This document shows positions 34,239-43,366 of a DNA stretch of 64,000 nt, one piece after another (position 1 is the stretch's first letter; every line of letters begins with the position of its first letter). A model generated the notes under the pieces. It was not told the origin of the DNA. It searched no databases and saw nothing but the letters and a program-made list of their open reading frames with translations. The DNA is from Desertimonas sp963732335 (GTDB taxonomy: Bacteria; Actinomycetota; Acidimicrobiia; Acidimicrobiales; Ilumatobacteraceae). The position numbers were made by a program, and so were the translations under genes. The DNA is taken from contig CAVSZO010000038.1 in assembly GCA_963732335.1 (NCBI GenBank), forward strand, positions 62,001-126,000, written 5' to 3'.

Positions 34239-34859
34239 TCAGGAACCGTCGCCGTCGGCGAGCTCGCGGCGGCCTTCGAGGGCGCGGCCGAGGGTCAGCT
34301 CGTCGGCGTACTCGAGGTCGCCACCGACGGGCAGCCCGCTGGCGAGGCGGGTGACGCGCAACCCGAGCGGGCGCAGCTGGCGGGCGAGGTACATCGCCGT
34401 GACCTCACCCTCGGTGTTCGGGTTGGTGCAGAGGATGATCTCCTCGATGCCCTCGGGCTCGATGCGGACGAGCAGCTCGCGGATCTTCAGCTGCTCGGGC
34501 CCGATGCCCTCGAGCGGGCTCATCGCCCCGAGGAGGACGTGGTAGCGGCCGTGGAACTCACCGGTGCGCTCGACGGCGACGATGTCGCGGGACTCCTCGA
34601 CCACGCACACGACGCGACTGTCGCGCCGGTCGTCGCTGCAGAACTGGCACAGCTCGGAGTCGGTGACGTTGAAGCAGCGGGCGCAGAAGCGCACCTTCTC
34701 CTTGGCGTCGCGGATCGCCGCGGCGAGCCGGCCGACGTCGTCGGCGGGGATCTTCAGCAGGTGGAAGGCGATCCGCTGCGCCGACCGCGGACCGATCCCG
34801 GGGAGCCGGCCGAGCTCGTCGATCAGCGTCTGCACCGGCGGGGAGAAGGCGTTGGCCAT
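34239..34859 (-). CDS. recR: Recombination mediator RecR
   Basis: A 206-residue protein with the helix-hairpin-helix (LGRLPGIGPRSAQRIAFHLL), the zinc finger CARCFNVTDSELCQFC and the Toprim domain (VVCVVEESRDIVAVERTGEF, IEEIILCTNPNTEGEVTAMY), ending in LRVTRLASGLPVGGDLEYAD. With RecO it loads RecA on gapped DNA. It starts 3 bp after the dnaX stop, so they are co-transcribed. In most actinobacteria a ybaB gene separates dnaX and recR; none is present here. Confidence 0.97.
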   Translation of the reverse strand: MANAFSPPVQTLIDELGRLPGIGPRSAQRIAFHLLKIPADDVGRLAAAIRDAKEKVRFCARCFNVTDSELCQFCSDDRRDSRVVCVVEESRDIVAVERTGEFHGRYHVLLGAMSPLEGIGPEQLKIRELLVRIEPEGIEEIILCTNPNTEGEVTAMYLARQLRPLGLRVTRLASGLPVGGDLEYADELTLGRALEGRRELADGDGS

Positions 34860-34862
34860 CGC

Positions 34863-36516
34863 TCAGTCGTCCTCGCCGACGAGCGTGGCGCCGGGGAACG
34901 CCTCGGAGAGGCGTTCGAGCACCGACGGCCCGCCGCTGAGCACCGGCTGGGAGTCGTCGGGCTCGTGGTGGTCATCGGCCACCGCGGTCGCTCGGTGGTG
35001 CCGGTCGCGACGGTGGTGTCGGGTCAGCACCGGACACCGACTCCCAGCGCACGGTGACCGGACGACCGGTGACCTCGCGCAGCGCCCGTTCGACGTCGGC
35101 GATCTGCTGCTCGCACTTGGCCTGGTGGGTGGGGTTCGGCGCCGACAGGGTGACGACATCGCCGGCCGCGGCGACGACCTCGACCGGGGCGAACAGCGCC
35201 CGGGTGAGGCCGCGCAGGTTCGGCCGGACCTGGTCGTTCCACACCGTGACCAGGTCGTCGCCGCCGCTCGCCGCCGCCGCGATCGGCTCCGGTGTCGGCG
35301 TCGGGGCGCTGGCGGGAGCAGCCGCCGCTGGGGTGCTCGCCGGTTGCTGGGCGCGCCCGCCGAGCTTGGCCCGCCCGGTGGTCGGGTCGACCGGCGCCGG
35401 GGCGGCCGGTGGGGCGGCCGCGGCGCGTTCGAGCTTGGCGACCCTGGCGGCGAGCCCGGCGACGTCGTCGCCGCTCTCGCGCTGGCGGCACAGCTGGACG
35501 AGGGTGACCTCGATGAGCACCCGTGGGTCGGGGGAGTGGCGCAGCTCGACGAGGATCTCGCCGAGCCGCTCGATGGCGGCGACGAGGGCGGCGGCGCCGA
35601 GGCGCTGCGACTGGGCGGCGAGGGCCTCGGCGGCGTCGGCGGGGAGCTGCACGAGGTCGGGCGCCATCAGGCAGAGGAAGCCGTTGCGCAGGTGCTTGAC
35701 GAGGCCCTCGGCGATCGTCCGCGGGTCGTGACCGACGTTGACGAGCCGGGCCATCGCCGTCAGCGCCCGGCCGGGATCGTGCTCGATGAACGCCTCGACG
35801 AAGTCGTCGAACGTCAGCTCCTCGCCGAGCGCCCCGCCGGCGTTGGCGATCAGCTCGAGCGCCGACAGCGTGTCCCGCGCCGAGCCGGCACCCTGCGTGA
35901 CGGCGGCGTCGATGGCGTCGGCGGACACGTCGAGCCCGGCGTCGGCGGCCACCCAGCGGACATGGTCGGCGAGCACGTCCGGCGGCAACAGGTGGAAGCG
36001 GAGGTGCTGGGTGCGGCTGCGGATCGTGTCGGACACCTTCTGCGGGTCGGTGGTGGCGAGCACGAACACGACGTGGCTCGGCGGCTCCTCGAGCGTCTTC
36101 AGCAGCGTGGCCTCGGCCGGCTTGGAGAGCATGTGCACCTCGTCGAGGATGTACACCTTGTGTCGCCCCGGGGTGCCGAGGTTGGCCTTCTCGATGAGGT
36201 CGCGCATCGCCTCGACCCCGTTGTTGCTGGCGGCGTCGAGCTCGTGCACGTCGTAGCTCACGCCGCGCTCGACGTCGAGGCACGACGCGCACTCGCAGCA
36301 CGGTTCGCCGTCGACCGGGCGCTCGCAGTTGAGCACCTTGGCGAGGATCCGTGCCGACGTCGTCTTGCCCGTGCCCCGGGGTCCGGAGAAGAGGTACGCC
36401 TGGCCTTCGCGGCCGCCGGCGACGGCGTCGCGCAGCGCCCGCACGACGTGGTCCTGGCCCTTGATCTCGGCGAATCGGCGTGGGCGGTAGCGGCGGTAGA
36501 GCGACGGCGTGGCCAC
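34863..36516 (-). CDS. dnaX: DNA polymerase III subunit gamma/tau (one frame change near the end)
   Basis: Clamp-loader ATPase. From GTG 36516: SLYRRYRPRRFAEIKGQDHV, Walker A FSGPRGTGKTTSARI, a zinc-binding group CCECASCLD, the DExx-box region VYILDEVHMLSKPAEATLLK, sensor VLATTDPQKVSDTIRSRTQH and domain III. A Pro/Ala-rich linker follows (about residues 390-450) and then a tau-like domain LVTVWNDQVRPNLRGLTRAL. After a frame change near 34990-35040 the usual ending GGPSVLERLSEAFPGATLVG is read to the TGA at 34863. About 550 residues result. Confidence 0.93.
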
Positions 36517-36617
36517 GCGTCGAGCCTACGGGTTGCCTGTCACGCCGGTGGCCCGGTGGATCGGCCCAGCGTGCCATGCCCCTTCGCCCGACCCTCGTCT
36601 GACTACGTTGGTCGCCA

Positions 36618-38482
36618 GTGTCGTCGCTGATGCCGAGGGGAACCCCCGTTCGTCCGTTGGCGCCGCGGCGCGCCGTGCGGGCGGCCATCGCCCTGGCGAT
36701 CGGCGGGCTGGCGCTGCTCGTCACCGACGGCCCGGCGCGGCGCCCAGAACGCGATCGTCGACACCAGCCCGGCCGACGGTTCCGAGGTGACCACGCAACC
36801 GGCGGCGATCGTGATGACGTTCGAGAACGAGGTGCCCGACCAGCGCGACGTGCAGGTGGTCTGCGAGCGGCAACCCGTTCAGCTCGATCGCCGCGCCGGA
36901 GCTCGGCGACGACGGCCTGACGCTCACGGTCGCCCTGCAGCAACCCCTCCCGGCGGGGGAGTGCAACGTGACGTGGACGTTGTCCAACGACGACGGCTCG
37001 ACGACCGCGGCGACTTCTCCTTCACCGTCTGCCGAATCGGCCGGCGCCGCCACGGCCAGGGGCGACGACGACCACGGTCGCCGGCACGGCGCCGGCGGCG
37101 AGCGACAGCGGCGACGACGATGACGATGTGCGCGACGCCGGCACGGTGTCGAGCGCTCCGATCTGGCTCGGCCGGGTGCTGTCGATCGTCGGGATCTCCG
37201 TCGTGTTCGGGTCGCTCGTGCTCATCGTCGCGGCGTGGCCGGAAGGCCCGGAGTACGTGCTCGCCCTGCGCTTCCTGCGGTCGATGTGGATCGTCGGCCT
37301 CGTCGGCACGTTGATCTACGTCGCCGGTCTGGCGGCGGCGGTGAAGGGCGACTCGTTCAGCAGCGGGCTCAACCCGGCCAACTGGTTCGACCTCTTCGAC
37401 GCCGGCTGGCCCGGCCGCTTCGCCGTGCTGCGCGTCGTCCTCGTGATCGCCATGGCGTGGGTGGTGATGAAGCCCGAGCGGGTGATCGACCCGACCACGA
37501 ACATGCTGGCGCTCGGCATCCCGGCTCTCGCCGTCGTCACCCTCGGTCTGTCGCGCACCGGCGGCAACCTGGCGTTCCTCGGCGTCGTCGCCTCGATCCT
37601 CCACGTGCTGGCGATGGCCGTGTGGTTCGGCGGCGCCGTGCTGCTGGCCCGCGTCGTGCTCGCCGGCCCCGGTGACGAGGACCTCGTCCACGCCGTGCGC
37701 GGGTTCAACCGGATCTCCAACCCGGCGATCGTCATCACCCTGTTCAGCGGGCTGATCCAGCTCTACCGCCTCGACGGCGGCGAGCTGTTCAGCTCCGGCC
37801 ACGGACGGGTCGTGCTGCTCAAGACCGTCGCCGTGGCGGCGATGGTGTTCGTCGGGATGACGGCGCGGCAGATCGCCAACGCCAGGTTGAACCGGGCCAG
37901 CGAGCTGAACGTGCGCAACGCCGATCGGTTGCGCCGGGCGTTCGGCACGGAGGCGGCGATCGGGCTGATCGTCATCGGCCTGTCCGGCTGGCTGCTCGCC
38001 CTCGACCCCGGCAAGCTGCCCGACAGCGGCGGCGACTTCGACATCCAGGAGCGCTTCCAGGACCAGGCCCTCGACTTCGACGTCGAGGTGCGGCTCAGCC
38101 CGGGGCAGATCGGGCTCAACGAGCTCGAGGTCGTCGTCGACGCGCCGCAGACCGGGCTGTCGGAGCTGCTCGTGACGTTCTTCCCGCCGACCGGCTCGAC
38201 GGGTGTCGCCGATCATCACCCAGGGCATCGGGTTGACCGGCGCCGGAATCGCCCGCTCCGCGGACGGCGGTGGCATCCCGCTCGACGCCGCCGGGACGTG
38301 GCGCATTCAGGTGTCGGCGGTGACGCCGCAGGGGACGGTCACCGGGATCAACAAGAACGTGGCGATCGCCGACGAGGAGGGCAACGTCCCCGACCCGGCA
38401 GTCGGTCGACGTTCCCGACCTTCCGGCAACCTCGTCGACGACGACGACAGCCCCGCCACCGCCCGAGACCACCGAGGGCTGA
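36618..38482 (+). CDS. CopC-CopD fusion, copper-related membrane protein (several frame changes)
   Basis: A signal peptide (RAAIALAIGGLALLVTDG) is followed by a CopC-like beta domain in pieces: NAIVDTSPADGSEVTTQPAA, NPFSSIAAPELGDDGLTLTV and CNVTWTLSNDDGSTTA, then a Thr/Ala/Asp linker. From about 37140 the CopD domain (PF05425) follows with eight helices (WLGRVLSIVGISVVFGSLVL, ILHVLAMAVWFGGAVLLARV and others). A periplasmic tail ends VDVPDLPATSSTTTTAPPPP before the TGA at 38480-38482. Frame changes lie near 36728, 36862, 37010, 38200 and 38395. Fused CopC-CopD proteins are common in actinobacteria and probably handle copper uptake. CopC normally begins with a copper-ligand His after the signal; here Asn stands there. 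Confidence 0.75.
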
Positions 38483-38532
38483 GCCCCGGCTGTTCGGCCG
38501 CGTCGCACAGTCTGGCGGGCGAGGTCAGTCCG

Positions 38533-39645
38533 TCAGCCGGCGGACGAGGCCATGAACTGGCGGAAGTCGACCGGCGAGGCGACGTCGAGCTGGTCGTAGC
38601 GGCAGCTCTCCGGCGTGCGGTCGGGGCGCCAGCGCATGAACGTCACTCCGTGGCGGAAGCGGCCGTTCTCCAGCTGACCGAACGTCACCTCGACGACGCG
38701 CTCGACACGCACCGGCACCCACGACAGATCCTTGCCGGCGTTCCACCTGCTCGTCGCCCCCGGCCGCCGCTGCATCTCGCTCTCCGACGTCGGCTGGTTC
38801 ATCGTGGCGAACTCGGCCCACTCCGCCCACGGGTGCCCGTCGATGGCGTTCTCCGTCAGCGGGGCGAGCTCGGCGAGCAGCTCCTTGCGCTGACTGGCGG
38901 TGAACGCCGCGGCGACGCCGACGTGGTGCATCACGCCGGCGTCGTCGAACAGGCCGAGCAGCATCGAGCCGACGCCCTGGCCGTCCTTGTGGATGCGATA
39001 GCCGGCCAGCGCGCAGTCGGCGGTGCGCTGGTGCTTGACCTTGACGAGGGCCCGCTTGTCCGGCTGGTACGGGTCATCGACGGCGCTTGGCGACGATGCC
39101 GTCGAGCCCGGCGCCCTCGAAGATCGTGAACCACTCGTTGGCGACGGCGGCATCGGTGCTCGCCGGCGTGACGAACACGCTCGGACCCGGTCTGCACGAC
39201 GTCGATCAGCCGGGCGCGGCGCTCGCTCAGCGGCCGCGCCAACCACGACTCGTCGCCGAGGGCGAGGAGGTCGAAGGCGATGAACGCGCTCGGCGTCTCC
39301 TCGGCCAAGCGGTTGACCCGGGACGCCGCCGGGTGGATGCGCTGCAACAGGGCGTCGAAGTCGAGCCCGTTGCCCTCGGCGTCGGGGATGACGATCTCGC
39401 CGTCGATGACGACGTGGTCGGGCAGGGCGGCCCGCGAGGACCGGGAGCAGCTCGGGGAAGTAGCGGGTGAACGGCCGCTCGCTGCGGCTGGTCAGCTCGA
39501 TGTCGTCGCCGTCACGGGCGACGATGCAGCGGAACCCGTCCCACTTCGGCTCGTACAGCCAGCCGTCACCGTCGGGGATCGTCCGCGACAGCTTGGCCAG
39601 CATCGGCTTGATCGGCAGCTCGATCGGGAATCCCACGACGTCCAT
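38533..39645 (-). CDS. ATP-dependent DNA ligase, LigC-like (three frame changes)
   Basis: The adenylation domain starts MDVVGFPIELPIKPMLAKLS and contains the nucleotidyl-lysine motif YEPKWDGFRCIV (KxDG), then ELTSRSERPFTRYFPEL. Other frames supply motif III-IV sequence DGEIVIPDAEGNGLDFDALL, then FIAFDLLALGDESWLARPLS, FTIFEGAGLDGIVAKR, and the motif V lysines KVKHQRTADCALAGY. The OB domain ends VRVERVVEVTFGQLENGRFR and FMRWRPDRTPESC. Shifts lie near 39430, 39180 and 39085. At about 370 residues it equals LigC of mycobacteria, a minor ligase linked to end joining or base-excision repair. No Ku or LigD gene is in the window. Confidence 0.82.
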   Translation of the reverse strand: MDVVGFPIELPIKPMLAKLSRTIPDGDGWLYEPKWDGFRCIVARDGDDIELTSRSERPFTRYFPELLPVLAGRPARPRRHRRRDRHPRRRGQRARLRRPVAAHPPGGVPGQPLGRGDAERVHRLRPPRPRRRVVVGAAAERAPRPADRRRADRVRACSSRRRAPMPPSPTSGSRSSRAPGSTASSPSAVDDPYQPDKRALVKVKHQRTADCALAGYRIHKDGQGVGSMLLGLFDDAGVMHHVGVAAAFTASQRKELLAELAPLTENAIDGHPWAEWAEFATMNQPTSESEMQRRPGATSRWNAGKDLSWVPVRVERVVEVTFGQLENGRFRHGVTFMRWRPDRTPESCRYDQLDVASPVDFRQFMASSAG

Positions 39646-39721
39646 TCTGGCCGCTGTTGGGAACCGCGCCCGGTCGTGGAAACGTCTGATGCGTCGCCGA
39701 CCAGACCCCGAGGAGATCATG

Positions 39722-40486
39722 ATGACCGACCGCTGGAAGTCCACCATTTGCGCGAGCTGCTGCAGCGACCGCCGCCTGGCCTTCGCCGTCGTCGCCCTGG
39801 CCGCCGCGCCGCGACCGGTTGCGGCGACCGCACCGCCGACGTCGGAGCCGGCGTCGCCGTCCGCCGGCGACGACGGCACGATCACCGTCAGCGCCACAGG
39901 GACCGTCCGGGTCGAGCCGGACATCGCCGTCGTCACCCTCGGCGTGCAGGCCAACGCCGCCACCGGCGCCGAGGCGATGGAGCAGGTCAACACCTCGTCG
40001 GCGGCGCTGACCGAGGCGTTGATCGCCGAAGGCATCGCCGAGGAGGACATCCAGACGTCCGGGCTCAACCTGTGGACCACGACCGACGACCGCGGCGAGA
40101 TCAACGGCTACCAGGCATCGCTGAGCGTCAACGTCACGATTCGCGACATCACCGCCGTCGGCCCGACGATCGATGCGGCCCAGCAGGCCGCCGGCCCCGG
40201 CTTCACGATCGGCGGCGTGTCGTTCTCGTTCGCCGATCCGGAGTCGGTGCTCGAACAGGCGCGCGTCGACGCCGTCGAGTTGGCCCGGACGAAGGCCGAG
40301 CAGTACGCCGCGGCGGCGGGCCTGACGCTCGGCGACGTGGTCAGCATCACCGAGGACTCGTCGTCGCCGCCGATCGTCTACGGCGACGTGGCGATGGCTG
40401 CCGCCGAAGCGGCCGGACCGTCGATCTCGCCAGGCCAGCTCGACCTCACCGTCGACGTCACGGTCACCTACTCGACGACCTCCTGA
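39722..40486 (+). CDS. SIMPL (DUF541) domain protein, exported
   Basis: A 254-residue protein whose SIMPL domain is clear: ITVSATGTVRVEPDIAVVTL, GVQANAATGAEAMEQVNTSS, EDIQTSGLNLWTTTDDRGEI, YQASLSVNVTIRDITAVGPT and ARTKAEQYAAAAGLTLGDVV. The family is exported and linked to oxidative-stress tolerance and outer envelope functions, mechanism unknown. Of two adjacent ATGs, 39722 has the better distance (6 bp) to AGGAG. The N-terminal region is hydrophobic but odd for a signal peptide; one indel near 39790 would give a lipobox-like TGCG, so it could be a lipoprotein. Confidence 0.83.
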   Translation: MTDRWKSTICASCCSDRRLAFAVVALAAAPRPVAATAPPTSEPASPSAGDDGTITVSATGTVRVEPDIAVVTLGVQANAATGAEAMEQVNTSSAALTEALIAEGIAEEDIQTSGLNLWTTTDDRGEINGYQASLSVNVTIRDITAVGPTIDAAQQAAGPGFTIGGVSFSFADPESVLEQARVDAVELARTKAEQYAAAAGLTLGDVVSITEDSSSPPIVYGDVAMAAAEAAGPSISPGQLDLTVDVTVTYSTTS

Positions 40487-40517
40487 CCATCGTCTCGAGC
40501 GCACTACAGTCCTGCCC

Positions 40518-41075
40518 GTGGGTGGGGGCGCTGCGACCGCACGGGCACGCACCGACGTCGAGGTGCGGGCGCTGACGAACGACGACGTCGATGCCCTCAC
40601 GGCGTTCTTCGCCTCGGTGCCGGAGGGCGATCGCACGTTCTTCAAGGAGGACGTCTCCGATCCGGTGGTGATCGCCGGCTGGGTCGCCGTCGCCGATCGT
40701 CACCGCCTCATCGCCCTCGTCGACGGCGAGGTCGCCGGCTACGTCGCCGTGCTCAAGGGGATCGGCTGGAGCAGCCACGTCGGCGAGCTGCGGCTGGTGA
40801 TCGCCCCCGAGTTCCGCCAGCGGGGGATCGGCCGGCTGCTCGCCCAGCGGGCGGTCGTCGAGGCCCTCGAGCTGGGCGTGGTCAAGCTCGTCGTCGACGT
40901 CGTCGCCGGCCAGGACCGCCTCTTCGACATGTTCACCAAGCTCGGCTTCGAACAGGAGGGCCGGCTTCGCCGCCACGTGCGCAGCGCCACCGGCGAGACC
41001 CACGACCTCCTCGTGCTGTCGCACTTCGTCGACGAGCTCGCCGCTTCGCTGGCCGCCGAGTCGCCGGCTTCCTGA
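40518..41075 (+). CDS. GNAT-family N-acetyltransferase
   Basis: A 185-residue single-domain acetyltransferase. The acetyl-CoA-binding motif A is visible as ELRLVIAPEFRQRGIGRLLA (Q/RxxGxG/A), preceded by the strand VAGYVAVLKGIGWSSHVGEL and followed by FDMFTKLGFEQEGRLRRHVR, typical for the C-terminal acceptor side. The RALTNDDVDALTAFFASVPE start and FKEDVSDPVV resemble the branch annotated as lysine or amino-acid-derivative acetyltransferases; the substrate cannot be named. The GTG start follows the SIMPL gene by 31 bp, in the same direction. Confidence 0.88.
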   Translation: MGGGAATARARTDVEVRALTNDDVDALTAFFASVPEGDRTFFKEDVSDPVVIAGWVAVADRHRLIALVDGEVAGYVAVLKGIGWSSHVGELRLVIAPEFRQRGIGRLLAQRAVVEALELGVVKLVVDVVAGQDRLFDMFTKLGFEQEGRLRRHVRSATGETHDLLVLSHFVDELAASLAAESPAS

Positions 41076-41152
41076 CCGCGTTTCCGTTCCTGCGGCGGCG
41101 TGACGCCCAGGGTGGGTGAACGACCGTCCACCGCAGACGTCAGGAGGATCGC

Positions 41153-42334
41153 GTGACCGGAGTGCTCGCCTACGACCCGCTGCGCCTGGCCACCCTCGCG
41201 TCCAGCACCCAGACAGCGGCGGACGAGCTGGCCGCAGTCACCGGTGAGGAGCCGTACTCGGTCGACGCCATCGCCGTCGCCCACGGCATCGCCGCCAGCC
41301 TCGACGAGACGCTGTTGACGGCACTGCGCGCTGTGCTGATCGAGCACGGCGATGACGGAGTGGAACGGTGCCGCCTTCCTGCTGACCGTCGACCAGCTGA
41401 TCGACGCCCTCACCGAGCAAGCCGCCGACCCGTCTGCTCCGTTCGTGCTCGACGACGGCGAGTTCTCGCTCGCCGCGTCGATCACCGCCGCCGAGCAGGC
41501 GCAGTGGTTCCACGACGTCAACCCTGGCGTGCGTGACGTACGCCGGCGGGTCGTACATCGGGGGCGGGTACGTGACCGACCACCGCGGCAACCGCTACCC
41601 GATCGTCGTCGCCCGGGTGGAGACCGAGGACGGCGACGTGTTCACCGCCGACGAGTCATCCGGTCGCCGCCGGCGAGCCGAGCGTCGCCACGCTCGGCGG
41701 AAGTGACCCCGGCTGGGAAGTCGTCGGCTGCGCAACCGGGATCGAACGCTTCCAGGAGAGCCCTCGCTCGGCGAGGAGCTGCTGGCGGCCTTCGGCGGGA
41801 CGACAGGTCGCGTCGGGCCGTTGCCGCCCAACAGCGGCCTCGCCTACATCGCCGTGCCGGCCAGTGGCGGTCCACCGCACCTCGTCGACGAGCCACCCAC
41901 GCCGGGTCCCGTCGTCGCCCCGCCGACGGTCGGCGTCCCGGACCCGGCGAACAGCTCGCCAGGGGCGATCGTCGAAGGCGGTGCCGCGCTGGCGGTCACC
42001 ACCGCCCAAGGCGGCGTGATGGCCGGCGGCGATGGACAACCAGACCCAGCGCGCCTACCAGGTGATCTTCGAGGAGAACGCCGACGGCCGGCGGCGCGCC
42101 CGCATCCAGACCTACACCCTCGCCCACGACGGAGAGGGAGGCGTCGTGATCATCCCCGAGCACGTCTACGTCGACGGCAACGGTGAGCTGACGTCGCAGA
42201 CGATCAGCTACGGCAGCCCGTACGACGCCGACGGGGTGTCCCTCTCGGCGTCCACCGAGGACGTCGCCGCCTTCGCCTTCTCCGGCAACGAACCGATCAC
42301 GCTACCCGGTGCCCGACGCGCTGTGTTCCCGTGA
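41153..42334 (+). CDS. Unknown protein, probably one gene in several frames
   Basis: Successive segments in changing frames appear to form one protein of about 390 residues: TGVLAYDPLRLATLASSTQT and AVAHGIAASLDETLLTALRA (41153-41355), MTEWNGAAFLLTVDQLIDAL and FVLDDGEFSLAASITAAEQA (41352-41540), GGGYVTDHRGNRYPIVVARV, PPNSGLAYIAVPASGGPPHL, a Pro-rich linker, and NQTQRAYQVIFEENADGRRR ending near 42334. The two N-terminal helices with Leu/Ala heptads suggest an ESX/WXG-like helical start, but this is weak. A GGAGG ribosome site 8 bp before GTG 41153 is good. No function can be assigned. Confidence 0.45.
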
Positions 42335-42352
42335 CTGTCGGGCGATCGGCCG

Positions 42353-43238
42353 TCACGCGGCAGCGGGGAGGGGCTGCCGCGTGACGGAGTGGCACGCGTC
42401 GAGCAGGGCGGGGAGAAAGCGCCCTGGGTCGAGCGTGCACACGGCGTGGCCGCCGGCGACGCGGTGCAGGGTGGCGTCGGCGAGGCGGCTGGAGAGGTCG
42501 AGTTGGCGATGCACGGGGACGACGTCGTCGTGGTCGGTGACGACCACGGCGGTCGGGCACGTCGATCCCGTCGATCCACGGCCGTGAGTCGAAGCGTCCG
42601 AGCTCGCGTCCGGCCTCGACGATCTGCGCCCAGTCGTGGCGGGCGACCTCGGCGAACCCCCACCACGGCTTGCCGCGCATGGCCCGCCAGCGGCCGAGGG
42701 CGCCGACGGCGGCGCGGGTGAGCGGGGCGAGCGGGAAATGTCCGACGACGGCGGCCGTGCCGTCGGCGACGCGGAACAGGATCGTCTCGCGCGGCGTGCC
42801 GCCGAACGTGCAGCTCGTCGCGCACAGGACGAGGCCGGCGACGACGTCGGGGTGGCGCTGCCACAGCAGTTGGGCGATCGGGCCACCCATCGAGTAGCCG
42901 ACGGCGATCACCGGGTCGAGACCGAGCACGTCGACGAGAGCGGCGACGTCGTCAGCGCAGTCGGCGAGGCGGAACGGCTCGTCCGACTGCAGGCCACGAC
43001 CGTGGCCGCGGTGATCGAGGGCGACGACGTTGAACTGCTCGGCGAGGCCGGCGTAGCACGAGACCCAGTTGAGGTCGGCGGTCGCCGTCCAGCCGTGCAG
43101 CAGCACGATCGTCGGCGCCTCCTCCGGTCCTGGGAGCTGGCGCACGAACGTGCGCCCGCGGCCAGGAAGCTCGACCTCCCGGCCGGCGGGCATGACCGGG
43201 GGATCGATGCCGAGCTCTCCGCCGTGTACGTCGACCAT
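42353..43238 (-). CDS. Alpha/beta hydrolase (one frame change)
   Basis: An alpha/beta-fold hydrolase of about 290 residues: TIVLLHGWTATADLNWVSCY carries the oxyanion HG, VVALDHRGHGRGLQSDEPFR the beta4 region, IAVGYSMGGPIAQLLWQRHP the nucleophile elbow GYSMG (Ser). A cap region follows. After a frame change near 42560 the acid and histidine are found in VVVTDHDDVVPVHRQLDL and ATLHRVAGGHAVCTLDPGRF. It resembles mycobacterial esterase/epoxide-hydrolase-like enzymes, substrate unknown. It is divergent from the methyltransferase gene at 43367, with a 128-bp gap that holds a hairpin. Confidence 0.8.
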
Positions 43239-43323
43239 CGGTCCCCTCCTTGCCCATACATGAGGCGACAGCGGGCCGTGTGATACGTCGCCGCGATCCG
43301 GGTGGTGACACGCGCCGTGACAA

Positions 43324-43342
43324 CCGTCGCTCGCAGCGACGG
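43324..43342 (+). repeat. Hairpin in the leader of the CFA-synthase-like gene
   Basis: CCGTCGCT (43324-43331) and AGCGACGG (43335-43342) make a perfect 8-bp stem with loop CGC, 24 bp before ATG 43367. It could be an operator or a 5' leader structure. The rest of the 128-bp divergent gap shows no clear promoter. Confidence 0.4.
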
Positions 43343-43366
43343 AGCAGATGCGCTACAACGTGTGGG

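Noticed and set aside
36517..36617. Signal recognition particle RNA gene upstream of dnaX
   Set aside because: The position is usual for ffs in actinobacteria, but I could not find the conserved GGAAGCAGCC-type tetraloop region or a long hairpin.
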